Origin: Paenibacillus sp. oral taxon 786 str. D14
GTDB lineage: Bacteria; Bacillota; Bacilli; Paenibacillales; Paenibacillaceae
Length of the DNA stretch: 64,000 nt
Assembly: GCF_000159955.1 (NCBI RefSeq)
Contig: NZ_GG695976.1
Location: 113,961-177,960 of the forward strand
Direction of reading: 5' to 3'
Below, piece by piece: positions 56,835-64,000 of this stretch. The notes under the pieces were generated by a model. It made no database searches. It was not told where the DNA came from and saw only the letters and a list, made by a program, of their open reading frames with translations. The first letter of the stretch is position 1. Each line of letters starts with the position of its first letter. Position numbers and translations under genes: made by a program.

Positions 56835-56882
56835 AAAAGCGGTCCCATCCGGCAAATTGCCGGGCTCAGGACCGCTTTTTTA
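56835..56882 (+). terminator. terminator of the sigma/anti-sigma operon
   Basis: AAAAGCGGTCC and GGACCGCTTTT form an 11-bp stem with a further inner hairpin (CCGGCAA/TTGCCGG), then six T. Confidence 0.9.
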
Positions 56883-56994
56883 CGCTGGTGTCCGTAGCTG
56901 CCGCGTAGACTTTCAGATTTACTCCGCGACATCGTCGCCGCACCTCATGCCTTCGGACTTCGATTGCCCCAGACAGAGGAACGGCAGCTTAGCA

Positions 56995-57181
56995 TCTAAC
57001 GCTTACCACAAAGCTTATATCAGCCAAAATCAACGTTTTACGATTCTAACGCTGACCACCATGCTTATTGTTCCATTCTGCTGCCGAAATCAAGTGTTTT
57101 CTTCGAAATAGCGCTGCTCAGCGTCGTTAGAAGTTTCATCGCACCAAAATCGTCACAATAGCGCTCCTGATCAGCGTTAGC
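56995..57181. repeat. 187-bp four-module intergenic element, copy 4
   Basis: TCTAACG starts at 56995 and 57045 (50 bp apart). Inverted motifs end at 57131 (CGTTAGA) and 57181 (CGTTAGC), also 50 bp apart. The total is 187 bp. Its reverse complement matches copy 1 at 10061-10247, so the two are the same element in opposite orientation. It lies between the anti-sigma gene and yvoF, a 415-bp stretch that otherwise holds only a terminator. Confidence 0.82.
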
Positions 57182-57244
57182 GCATCAGCAGATGTGGGTT
57201 GGGCCACATCGGGCTCCTGATGACATGAGGCATGCCTGCATCAA

Positions 57245-57733
57245 CTAGGGATTCTTCCGCTCCAGCACCCGCAGCGGGTTGCCGCCGACAAACGCGCCCG
57301 GAGCCACGTCCTTATGTACCACCGATCCGGCGGCGACGACCGCCCCGTCTCCGATGGTCACGCCCGGGAGGATCGTGCTGTTCGCACCGATCATCACCTC
57401 ATCGCCGATCCGCACCTCACCCAAGCGGTATTCCTTGATCAAATACTCATGGGCGAGAATCGTCGTGTTGTACCCGATCACCGAATTGCGTCCAACCGTA
57501 ATCAGCTCCGGGAAAAACACATCCACCATCACCATCAACCCAAACGCGGTATGCTCGCCTACCTTCATGCCAAGAACCCGACGGTAGATGGCATTCTTCA
57601 GCGATAATATCGGGCAATACCGGGCGATTTGGATAAAAATAAAGTTCCGGACGCCCTTCCACGGGCTTACCGTCCGGTACAACTGCCAGAGTGCGTTGGG
57701 TCCTTCAACCGGATAACGCTTAACTCGTCTCAC
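57245..57733 (-). CDS. hexapeptide-repeat acetyltransferase (YvoF-like)
   Basis: A 162-residue left-handed beta-helix acyltransferase with repeated hexapeptides (VGRNSVIGYNTTILAHEY, VRIGDEVMIGANSTILPGVTIGDGAVVAAGSVV, and the closing HKDVAPGAFVGGNP). The acceptor is unknown. The start is a GTG at 57733, overlapping the ppaX stop by 4 nt. The hprK-lgt-ppaX-yvoF order is as in B. subtilis. Confidence 0.9.
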   Translation of the reverse strand: MRRVKRYPVEGPNALWQLYRTVSPWKGVRNFIFIQIARYCPILSLKNAIYRRVLGMKVGEHTAFGLMVMVDVFFPELITVGRNSVIGYNTTILAHEYLIKEYRLGEVRIGDEVMIGANSTILPGVTIGDGAVVAAGSVVHKDVAPGAFVGGNPLRVLERKNP

Positions 57734-58383
57734 GATCTCACCGGCTCCAAGCCTAGGATCCCATAGAGATCTTTCATCTCTTGGAGGATGTAATCCGGAT
57801 TATACTGACGCAGCACCGCCTCGCCTTTTAACGACCAGGCTACACCGGCCGCCTGCACACCCGCCGCCTTCGCGCATTGCAGATCGGCTGCACTATCGCC
57901 CACCATCAACGTGTGCTTAGGATCAGCGCCCAGCTCGCGCAACGCCGTTAGAATCGGCTCCGGATGCGGCTTCGGATGCTTGACATCCTCCACCGTCACG
58001 ATCGATTTCATATACGGTTTTAACCCGAACATGTTTAAGGCGAGCATCGTCGTCTCCTTAATCTTCGTCGTGACAATCCCCATCGTGATCCCCCGTTCGT
58101 GCAGATCGGAGATCACTTCCTTCACTTGCGGAAATTCACGGATCAGTTCATCATGACGCTCCCGGTTATATTTCCGGTAATCTGCCACCAGATCCGCTAC
58201 ATCCTCACGGCCTGAGAACACTTGCAACTGGTGCTCCAACGTTTGTCCCATATGCGGGATAATTTCTTCTCTCGTGCGCGGCTGGAAGCCATGCTTATCA
58301 ATGACGTGCAAAAAGGTTGTAATGATCAGTTCATTGGTATCGATGATCGTTCCATCAAGATCAAATAACACGGTGTTTATCAT
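57730..58383 (-). CDS. ppaX: pyrophosphatase PpaX (HAD family)
   Basis: A 217-residue HAD phosphatase with nucleophile motif TVLFDLDGTIIDTN, GIVTTKIKET, KPHPEPILTAL and MVGDSAADLQCAKAAG. In Bacillus PpaX hydrolyses the pyrophosphate released when HprK/P dephosphorylates Ser-P-HPr, which fits its position behind hprK. The start is the ATG at 58383 (AAGGAG 10 nt upstream); the longer frame upstream is basic, low complexity and overlaps lgt. Confidence 0.94.
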   Translation of the reverse strand: MINTVLFDLDGTIIDTNELIITTFLHVIDKHGFQPRTREEIIPHMGQTLEHQLQVFSGREDVADLVADYRKYNRERHDELIREFPQVKEVISDLHERGITMGIVTTKIKETTMLALNMFGLKPYMKSIVTVEDVKHPKPHPEPILTALRELGADPKHTLMVGDSAADLQCAKAAGVQAAGVAWSLKGEAVLRQYNPDYILQEMKDLYGILGLEPVRS

Positions 58384-58390
58384 GTGGCTG

Positions 58391-59431
58391 CTACTCCTTC
58401 TTGTCTTCCGGCGCTTCCGCCAACTCCTCCACAGTCGTTTCCTCCGTCTTAGACAGCTTCGCTTGCTCAGATTCAGCCGCTCCACCCGTTACCGGCAAAG
58501 CATCCGCTGCGGCGGCTTTCGTAGATATAATAGGATCACTGTAATACGGCAGGTCACGAACGGTACTGCGACGTACGATAATGAAGATGATCGCCGCAAC
58601 CACAATGCCCAAGGCAAGCAGCTGGGAAATGCGAACGTTGCCGTAAGAAGGCGCCAGATACCCTTGTTCGAATCCAAGCCAGGTCATTGGCGTCCATAGC
58701 CCATTCACGAACGACGCTAGCCAGGATGCTCCCTGGAACGCTAAGCTGTCCGTCCGCAACGCTTCAATGAAGAATCGTCCGATCGAATACCAGATGAAAT
58801 ACGAGGCGAACAATTCCCCTGCGCGCAAAAATTTCTGTCTGCGCAAAATCATCAGCAAGATCAAGCCCACCAGGTTCCACAACGATTCATACAGAAACGT
58901 CGGGTGATGGAATGTCCCCTGCACGTTCATTTGATTCACAATAAATGAAGGTAAATGCAGGTTGTCGCGAAGGAAGCTCTCCGTTGTTGGTCCGCCATAA
59001 GCTTCCTGGTTCACGAAGTTCCCCCAGCGCCCAATCATCTGCCCCACAATCAGGGAAGGCGCACAAATATCAGCGATCCGCCAGAAGTTATAGCCGCGAC
59101 GCCGAACATAGATCACCGCGCAGATGATCGCGCCGATCAGCGCCCCGTAAATGGCGATACCGCCGTTCCAGATTTTAAATACATCCCAGAAGTTATCCTT
59201 GTAATCGTCCCACATAAACGCGACGTAATAAATCCGCGCGGCGACAATCGCCGACGGTACACCCAATAACAGCAAGTCCATAAAAAACTCCTGAGGGATG
59301 CGAAACCGCTTCCCTTCCGAAACGGCTAACAAAAGGCCGACCAAAGCCGCGCAGCCCAGAATCAGGCCATACCAGTGTACTTTCAAGCCCCCGATGGAAA
59401 AAGCGATCGGGTCTAATAACAAAGTGCCCAT
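58391..59431 (-). CDS. lgt: prolipoprotein diacylglyceryl transferase
   Basis: A 346-residue membrane enzyme with the Lgt signature IGRWGNFVNQEAYGG, the N-terminal HWYGLILGCA and TFLYESLWNL. It transfers diacylglyceryl to the lipobox cysteine, so it acts on the lipoproteins encoded elsewhere in this window. It is longer than usual because of a Lys/Glu/Ala-rich C-terminal tail of about 55 residues. It lies 11 nt downstream of hprK. Confidence 0.96.
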   Translation of the reverse strand: MGTLLLDPIAFSIGGLKVHWYGLILGCAALVGLLLAVSEGKRFRIPQEFFMDLLLLGVPSAIVAARIYYVAFMWDDYKDNFWDVFKIWNGGIAIYGALIGAIICAVIYVRRRGYNFWRIADICAPSLIVGQMIGRWGNFVNQEAYGGPTTESFLRDNLHLPSFIVNQMNVQGTFHHPTFLYESLWNLVGLILLMILRRQKFLRAGELFASYFIWYSIGRFFIEALRTDSLAFQGASWLASFVNGLWTPMTWLGFEQGYLAPSYGNVRISQLLALGIVVAAIIFIIVRRSTVRDLPYYSDPIISTKAAAADALPVTGGAAESEQAKLSKTEETTVEELAEAPEDKKE

Positions 59432-59442
59432 CGTTCACGCTC

Positions 59443-60384
59443 CTACTCCAAATCGTCGATATCTTCCGAAATCGTTTCGGTCAGTTTTGTCGTAAACTGC
59501 AGCGCGGCGTTATACCCCATTCGCTTTAAACGGAAGTTCATCGCGGCTACCTCGATAATCACGGCCAAGTTCCGTCCAGGACGTACCGGGATCGTCACCA
59601 GCGGCACATCAGTATCGATAATCCGCGTTGTCTCTTCATCCAGACCTAATCGGTCATACTGCTTCTCTTGTTGCCAGGCTTCCAGTCTCACGACCAACGA
59701 AATTCGCTTGTTGTTGCGGATGGCCCCGGCACCAAACAACGTCATGACGTTAATGATCCCCACACCGCGGATTTCCAGCAGGTGGCGAATGAGTTCAGGT
59801 GCCGTACCGTGTAATTGGTTATCCGACGTTTGTCGGATTTCTACGGCATCGTCCGCAATCAGGCGGTGACCGCGCTTAACCAGCTCAAGTGCCGTTTCAC
59901 TCTTCCCGATCCCGCTGCTGCCGGTAATCAGCATCCCAACGCCATAGACGTCAACAAGGACCCCGTGAATCGTTGCGGTTGGTGCCAGCTTCCGTTCTAG
60001 GAAACTGGTGATCCGGCTCGACAGGATCGTCGTCGCCATACTGCTACGAAGGACCGGAATCTGCTTCTCTGAACTGATCTCAATCAGTTCCTCTGGAACC
60101 TTCCAAGAGCGGGTGACGATGATGCAGGGCGTCTCCTCGCTGCTGCATAGCCGTTCCATCCGATCTTTCCGTTCCTTCTCTGGAAGCATCTCGAAGAAGG
60201 CCAGCTCCGTTTTCCCCAGAATCTGAACGCGCTCCGGCGGATGGTATTCAAAATACCCGGCCATCTCCAGGCCCGGACGATACAAATCGTCGACCGTGAT
60301 CGCACGTTTTAAACCCTGCTCTCCGGAAACCACCTCGAGCCCGAATTGGTTCACTAATTCGGATACTTTCACTTTTTTAGCCAT
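59443..60384 (-). CDS. hprK: HPr kinase/phosphorylase
   Basis: A 313-residue HprK/P with the Walker A loop GSSGIGKS (155-162), catalytic region [11 protein letters not shown] and the signature [10 protein letters not shown]. It phosphorylates or dephosphorylates HPr at Ser46 according to fructose-bisphosphate, ATP and phosphate, setting CcpA-dependent repression. The start is the ATG at 60384, with AAAGGAAGAG upstream. It is the first gene of the hprK-lgt-ppaX-yvoF operon. Confidence 0.96.
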   Translation of the reverse strand: MAKKVKVSELVNQFGLEVVSGEQGLKRAITVDDLYRPGLEMAGYFEYHPPERVQILGKTELAFFEMLPEKERKDRMERLCSSEETPCIIVTRSWKVPEELIEISSEKQIPVLRSSMATTILSSRITSFLERKLAPTATIHGVLVDVYGVGMLITGSSGIGKSETALELVKRGHRLIADDAVEIRQTSDNQLHGTAPELIRHLLEIRGVGIINVMTLFGAGAIRNNKRISLVVRLEAWQQEKQYDRLGLDEETTRIIDTDVPLVTIPVRPGRNLAVIIEVAAMNFRLKRMGYNAALQFTTKLTETISEDIDDLE

Positions 60385-60596
60385 GGTGCTCTTCCTTTCC
60401 CCTGCCGGCATTCAAAATGAGGCTGCCCGTCAACAACGGGCTCCGGCTCCGATATCAGCTGCCTTATTGGCATTTATTCATCTTTGTACGAGATCACTTA
60501 ATGTATTCATCGTATAGGAAATTGTCACGTAAATCAATCATTGGGCCGAGTGCCACCCAGGGATCGTCCAACTGCCGCTTCTTGCTCCCGATTAAC

Positions 60597-60623
60597 AAAA
60601 AAACCGCCCCGAAGGGCGGTTTC
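60597..60623 (-). terminator. terminator of msmX
   Basis: On the minus strand AAACCGCCC-TTCG-GGGCGGTTT is followed by seven T: a tetraloop hairpin 20 nt past the stop codon. Confidence 0.92.
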
Positions 60624-60639
60624 TTCATCGCTTAACGGA

Positions 60640-61761
60640 TTAGCTGAAGAACACGTTGCGTTCTGTTTCTTTGTCGAAGATATGAATTTTGTTCATATCG
60701 ATCGCCAGTTTAACGTTGTCGCCTTCACGTGTATTGGAACGGCCGTCCACACGAGCGATCAAACCGTCGCTGCCTGCACCGTTCAGGTACAATTGCATTT
60801 CGTGACCCAGGTTTTCCGTCAGATACACGTTAGCAGTAAATGTCGTTTGCGGCGAAGCTTCCAGGAACACTGGCTCTTCATGGATGTCCTCAGGACGAAT
60901 GCCCATGATAACGTCTTTGCCGATGTAGCCTTTGTCTCTCAGGATCGTTGCTTTGCCTTGAGGCACAACAACGTCCATGTTGGTAGCTTTGAAACGAACG
61001 GTGCCCGCTTCTTCCACCAAAGTACCGTTGACGAAGTTCATCGTAGGCGAGCCGATAAAGCCAGCTACGAAAATGTTGCCTGGTTGGTTGTACAGCTCTT
61101 CTGGAGAAGCAGCTTGTTGGATGATACCGTCATGCATAACGACGATCCGGTCACCCATCGTCATAGCTTCGATTTGGTCGTGTGTTACGTAGATGCAAGT
61201 CGTTTCCAGACGTTTAACCAGTTTCGTGATTTCCGCGCGCATTTGACCGCGCAGCTTAGCATCCAAGTTGGAAAGCGGTTCGTCCATCAGGAACACTTGA
61301 GGATCGCGGACAATGGCGCGGCCCAAGGCAACCCGTTGACGTTGACCACCGGAAAGAGCTTTCGGTTTGCGATCCAGCAAATGCTCGATGTCGAGGATTT
61401 TTGCCGCTTCGCGAACGCGACGGTCGATTTCGTCTTTCTTCACTTTACGAAGTTTCAAACCGAACGCCATGTTTTGATATACGTTCATGTGCGGATACAG
61501 CGCGTAGGATTGGAATACCATCGCGATGTCGCGGTCTTTCGGAGCAACGTCGTTTACGACGCGGTCGCCGATGTACAATTTACCTTCGGTAATTTCCTCC
61601 AAACCAGCGATCATCCGAAGCGTTGTGGATTTACCGCAACCGGAAGGTCCTACCAGTACGAGGAATTCCTTATCCTTGATATCGAGGTTGATGTCTTCTA
61701 CGGTTGCTTTAGCAGCACCCGGGTATTTTTTGTAAATGTGTTCTAAACGTACGCCTGCCAT
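60640..61761 (-). CDS. msmX: multi-sugar ABC transporter ATP-binding protein (MsmX/UgpC type)
   Basis: A 373-residue CUT1 ATPase with Walker A GPSGCGKS, signature [16 protein letters not shown], Walker [17 protein letters not shown] and a C-terminal TOBE/MalK-like regulatory domain. It is encoded alone, with its own terminator. In B. subtilis the single MsmX energises several CUT1 importers. The two CUT1 systems in this window (4168-7750 and 33381-36690) lack an ATPase gene, so this protein is their likely partner. Confidence 0.95.
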   Translation of the reverse strand: MAGVRLEHIYKKYPGAAKATVEDINLDIKDKEFLVLVGPSGCGKSTTLRMIAGLEEITEGKLYIGDRVVNDVAPKDRDIAMVFQSYALYPHMNVYQNMAFGLKLRKVKKDEIDRRVREAAKILDIEHLLDRKPKALSGGQRQRVALGRAIVRDPQVFLMDEPLSNLDAKLRGQMRAEITKLVKRLETTCIYVTHDQIEAMTMGDRIVVMHDGIIQQAASPEELYNQPGNIFVAGFIGSPTMNFVNGTLVEEAGTVRFKATNMDVVVPQGKATILRDKGYIGKDVIMGIRPEDIHEEPVFLEASPQTTFTANVYLTENLGHEMQLYLNGAGSDGLIARVDGRSNTREGDNVKLAIDMNKIHIFDKETERNVFFS

Positions 61762-61897
61762 GTCTTCGTCCTCCCATTACTTAAATTTGGTGGTATTAGG
61801 GTATTGGTTCTATGACTTTTATGAAATCGGATACATTTTATATTTATATATTAGACGATAGGGGGCTGCCCATCCATCCACAAACTGCACAAAAATC

Positions 61898-62998
61898 TTA
61901 AAGCCTTTTCGTCACTTTATACAATAGCAGCTCCAACTTGACCAAAACCGCGTCGTTAAACGTTCTTACATCCAGCCCAGTTTCCTGTTTGAATTTATCT
62001 ATCCGGTATAATAACGTGTTTCGGTGAATATATAGCCGTTTCGCGGTTTCACTCACATTGCAATCCAACGCAAAAAAAGTCTCCAACGTGGTCCGTATCT
62101 CCTCATCCTGCAGCAAATCTGCGCGATCCCCAAGCTCCAAAGCAAATTGCCGGCGTTGCTCCTCCGGTATGCTGTACACCAGCCGCTCCAGCCTCAGCTC
62201 CCAGGGAAAATGGATGGGGGCCGTTACATTAAACATCCGGCCGAGGGCCAACGTCTGACGCAAGAACAACGTGGCGGAGACCAATTCGGTCTCAGCAATT
62301 AAGGCACTTCCGACCGTAAGGTGAAATCCTCCAACCCATTCGTTCGTCACAAGCTCGTATAAGCCTTGGCATAAAGCTGCCATCAAGTCACGTTCCGTTT
62401 CCGCCGCCTCTTCGCTCTCCTCCCGCAGGCTCATAAACAGCTCTTCGCCCAGCAGAATCAGCCAAGCTTCTTTTAGCGGAGCCAGGATCACTTCGCCTCC
62501 GAAGTAACTCTTCAACAGCTTGTTCAACTTCGAAAATGAAATGGCCTGTCCTTGCCCCGAACTTTCCCAATTCAGCAAAAAGGGCAACATCCTTCCCTTG
62601 AGCTTCACCTTCAAGGTCAAGTGATCAGGCAGCGGCTGGGTCAGCTCCCCTTGCTCCAAACGCTCCTCCAGCCATTCGCCCAGCTGGATGCTGCGCATCT
62701 CATCCTCCCGCTTCAAGTTAGGTGAGGGGGTTGCCGTTTCTCGGGCAGCAGTCAGGAGCATTTGAATCAATCGGGCCTCAGACTCCGTTACTGTGGCAGC
62801 CTCCGATTCAAGTACGCGTACGCTTCCTTGTTGATGTTCCACGAACCATACCCATCGTTCGTCCACGCGATATGGCCCGGGCTCCGAGGAATTCGCTGCT
62901 CTAACAACATCGTTCCAGTCCTTTGCCTCCCAAACGCTCTCCGACAGCGACGTACCGATGACGCTCTCCACTTGTTGCTTTAGCAATTTGATCTCCAT
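61898..62998 (-). CDS. PucR/CdaR-type transcriptional regulator
   Basis: A 366-residue protein. A variable N-terminal part and a GGDEF-like-fold middle region (ILLGEELFMSL, GGFHLTVGSALI) are followed by a C-terminal PucR-type helix-turn-helix (TLETFFALDCNVSETAKRLYIHRNTLLYRIDKFKQETGLDVRT region). The start is taken as the ATG at 62998, with AAAGG 7 nt upstream; the frame to 63043 lacks a site. It lies next to msmX on the same strand, 137 nt upstream. Its target is unknown; control of msmX is possible but not shown. Confidence 0.85.
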   Translation of the reverse strand: MEIKLLKQQVESVIGTSLSESVWEAKDWNDVVRAANSSEPGPYRVDERWVWFVEHQQGSVRVLESEAATVTESEARLIQMLLTAARETATPSPNLKREDEMRSIQLGEWLEERLEQGELTQPLPDHLTLKVKLKGRMLPFLLNWESSGQGQAISFSKLNKLLKSYFGGEVILAPLKEAWLILLGEELFMSLREESEEAAETERDLMAALCQGLYELVTNEWVGGFHLTVGSALIAETELVSATLFLRQTLALGRMFNVTAPIHFPWELRLERLVYSIPEEQRRQFALELGDRADLLQDEEIRTTLETFFALDCNVSETAKRLYIHRNTLLYRIDKFKQETGLDVRTFNDAVLVKLELLLYKVTKRL

Positions 62999-63093
62999 AG
63001 CGTAGCCTTTCTTTCCATGCGTTTTCGAGTTCATTAGACTCATTTTATCATAACCGCCGAAGCAAACCGAACTCCTCGTCCTGCCTTAAGCGC

Positions 63094-63127
63094 AAAAAAG
63101 CCGTCAACCCTAAGGTTAACGGCTTTG
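63094..63127 (-). terminator. terminator of the tRNA cluster
   Basis: On the minus strand AAAGCCGTTAACC and GGTTGACGGCTTT form a 13-bp stem (one G-U) around TTAG, then six T. Confidence 0.92.
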
Positions 63128-63131
63128 ATCA

Positions 63132-63204
63132 TGAGCCATGAAGGACTCGAACCTTCGACACCCTGATTAAAAGTCAGGTGCTCTACCAACTGAGCTAATG
63201 GCTC
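63132..63204 (-). tRNA. tRNA-Lys (anticodon TTT)
   Basis: 73 nt, acceptor GAGCCAT/ATGGCTC, anticodon loop CTTTTAA, T-arm GGTTCGAGTCC; no encoded CCA. Last gene of the cluster. Confidence 0.95.
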
Positions 63205-63212
63205 ATAAAAAC

Positions 63213-63298
63213 TGGTGGAGGCTGATGGATTCGAACCACCGAACTCGTCAGAGAACAGATTTACAGTCTGCTGCGTTTGGCCACTTCGCTAAGCCTCC
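63213..63298 (-). tRNA. tRNA-Tyr (anticodon GTA)
   Basis: 86 nt with a long variable arm, acceptor GGAGGCT/AGCCTCC, anticodon loop CTGTAAA and encoded CCA. Confidence 0.95.
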
Positions 63299-63350
63299 AT
63301 ATGAATTATGCTGTCCAGTTCAGTCCAATATGATGCTGGAAGCATAAAAG

Positions 63351-63423
<73 letters not shown>

Positions 63424-63506
63424 ATAAATTACACGGTAAAATCCCAAAAAAATAAAGCGGTGAAGTTGAACACTTTCCCACTTTACGGTGGAAATATTCA
63501 AATAAA

Positions 63507-63583
63507 TGGCGGAGCCGACGGGATTCGAACCCGCGGTCTCCTGCGTGACAGGCAGGCATGTTAGGCCTCTACACCACGGCTCC
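63507..63583 (-). tRNA. tRNA-Asp (anticodon GTC)
   Basis: 77 nt, acceptor GGAGCCG/CGGCTCC, discriminator G, anticodon loop CTGTCAC, CCA encoded. Confidence 0.95.
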
Positions 63584-63592
63584 GCAAGAAAA

Positions 63593-63668
<76 letters not shown>

Positions 63669-63702
63669 ACGGTGTAAACTATGATGTTTCAAGTAAAGAT
63701 CA

Positions 63703-63778
63703 TGGTGGAGGCTGAGGGGATCGAACCCCCGACCCTCTGCTTGTAAGGCAGATGCTCTCCCAGCTGAGCTAAGCCTCC
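63703..63778 (-). tRNA. tRNA-Val (anticodon TAC)
   Basis: 76 nt, acceptor GGAGGCT/AGCCTCC, anticodon loop CTTACAA, CCA encoded. Confidence 0.95.
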
Positions 63779-63787
63779 GAAATGTTA

Positions 63788-63864
63788 TGGTAGCGGCGGA
63801 GGGGATCGAACCCCCGACCTCACGGGTATGAACCGTACGCTCTAGCCAGCTGAGCTACGCCGCC
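63788..63864 (-). tRNA. tRNA-Met, elongator (anticodon CAT)
   Basis: 77 nt, acceptor GGCGGCG/CGCCGCT with a G-U end pair, anticodon loop TTCATAC, CCA encoded. The anticodon stem lacks the three G-C pairs of an initiator, and the sequence resembles the B. subtilis elongator tRNA-Met. Confidence 0.92.
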
Positions 63865-63883
63865 ACAGATAAGCTTGTACAAA

Positions 63884-63975
63884 TGGCGGAGAGAGAGGGA
63901 TTCGAACCCTCGCACCGCTTACGCAGTCTAACCCCTTAGCAGAGGGTCCCCTTATAGCCACTTGGGTATCTCTCC
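63884..63975 (-). tRNA. tRNA-Ser (anticodon GCT)
   Basis: 92 nt with a long variable arm, acceptor GGAGAGA/TCTCTCC, anticodon loop CTGCTAA, discriminator G and encoded CCA. First of the eight tRNA genes visible; the cluster may continue beyond the window. Confidence 0.95.
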
Positions 63976-64000
63976 AAACCATAAAAAATCAAGGTTTAAT

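Noticed and set aside
60541-61746. 401-codon plus-strand frame opposite msmX
   Set aside because: Antisense shadow of a well-conserved ABC ATPase.

Overview
The window looks like a chromosomal segment of a low-to-mid GC Firmicute, most likely Paenibacillus or a close relative. Reasons: Bacillus-type ribosome binding sites with many GTG and TTG starts; CggR, CtsR and CcpA/LacI-type operators; hprK/HPr/msmX carbon control; and a gene order that follows Bacillus subtilis blocks (cggR-gapA-pgk; tRNA-Arg-clpP; rapZ-yvcK-whiA-HPr; TPR protein-trxB; hisZGDBHAF-IE; hprK-lgt-ppaX-yvoF). Several accessory cassettes sit between these blocks. No phage, IS transposase or CRISPR array was seen.

Layout. 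1-2.6 kb: start of pgk, gapA and cggR, with a CggR operator and promoter. 2.7-8.9 kb: CUT1 sugar importer, intracellular GH30 glycosidase and LacI regulator, with two identical LacI operators. 9.0-9.9 kb: tRNA-Arg and clpP with a CtsR box on its promoter. 10.3-14.7 kb: adenine deaminase, then uxaC and a LacI regulator. 14.8-19.6 kb: secreted DUF4163/DUF3298 protein and potABCD. 19.6-21.4 kb: AT-rich islet of three unrecognised genes. 21.5-27 kb: SIMPL protein, HPr, whiA, yvcK, rapZ, glcK. 27.3-33.2 kb: DUF438/hemerythrin protein with a Fnr-like box, a damaged two-component pair, and a three-gene ABC transporter. 33.4-36.7 kb: second CUT1 importer. 37-40.4 kb: ABC transporter plus DesK/DesR-like pair. 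40.7-44.2 kb: trxB, a TPR protein and a truncated DUF1801 gene. 44.2-53.4 kb: histidine operon ending in hisJ and its own prs. 53.6-56.8 kb: acyltransferase, ECF sigma and a frameshifted anti-sigma gene. 57.2-63 kb: yvoF-ppaX-lgt-hprK, msmX and a PucR-type regulator. 63.1-64 kb: eight tRNA genes.

How genes work together: neither CUT1 importer has its own ATPase, and the MsmX-type ATPase at 60.6 kb is the natural shared energiser. HprK and the HPr at 22.4 kb feed CcpA control, and glucokinase, GAPDH/CggR and the sugar cassettes are likely clients. prs and hisJ complete the histidine pathway inside its own transcription unit.

The most unusual structure is a set of intergenic elements (10.06, 25.75, 48.53 and 57.0 kb, with a looser relative at 40.5 kb). 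Each has four roughly 50-bp modules, two direct then two inverted, spanning 186-188 bp. The primary sequence differs between loci but the geometry is conserved. Other points of interest are a single apparent deletion that removes both the end of a response regulator and the start of its kinase, and an A7-tract frameshift in the anti-sigma gene. All calls come from reading the sequence; no database search was run.
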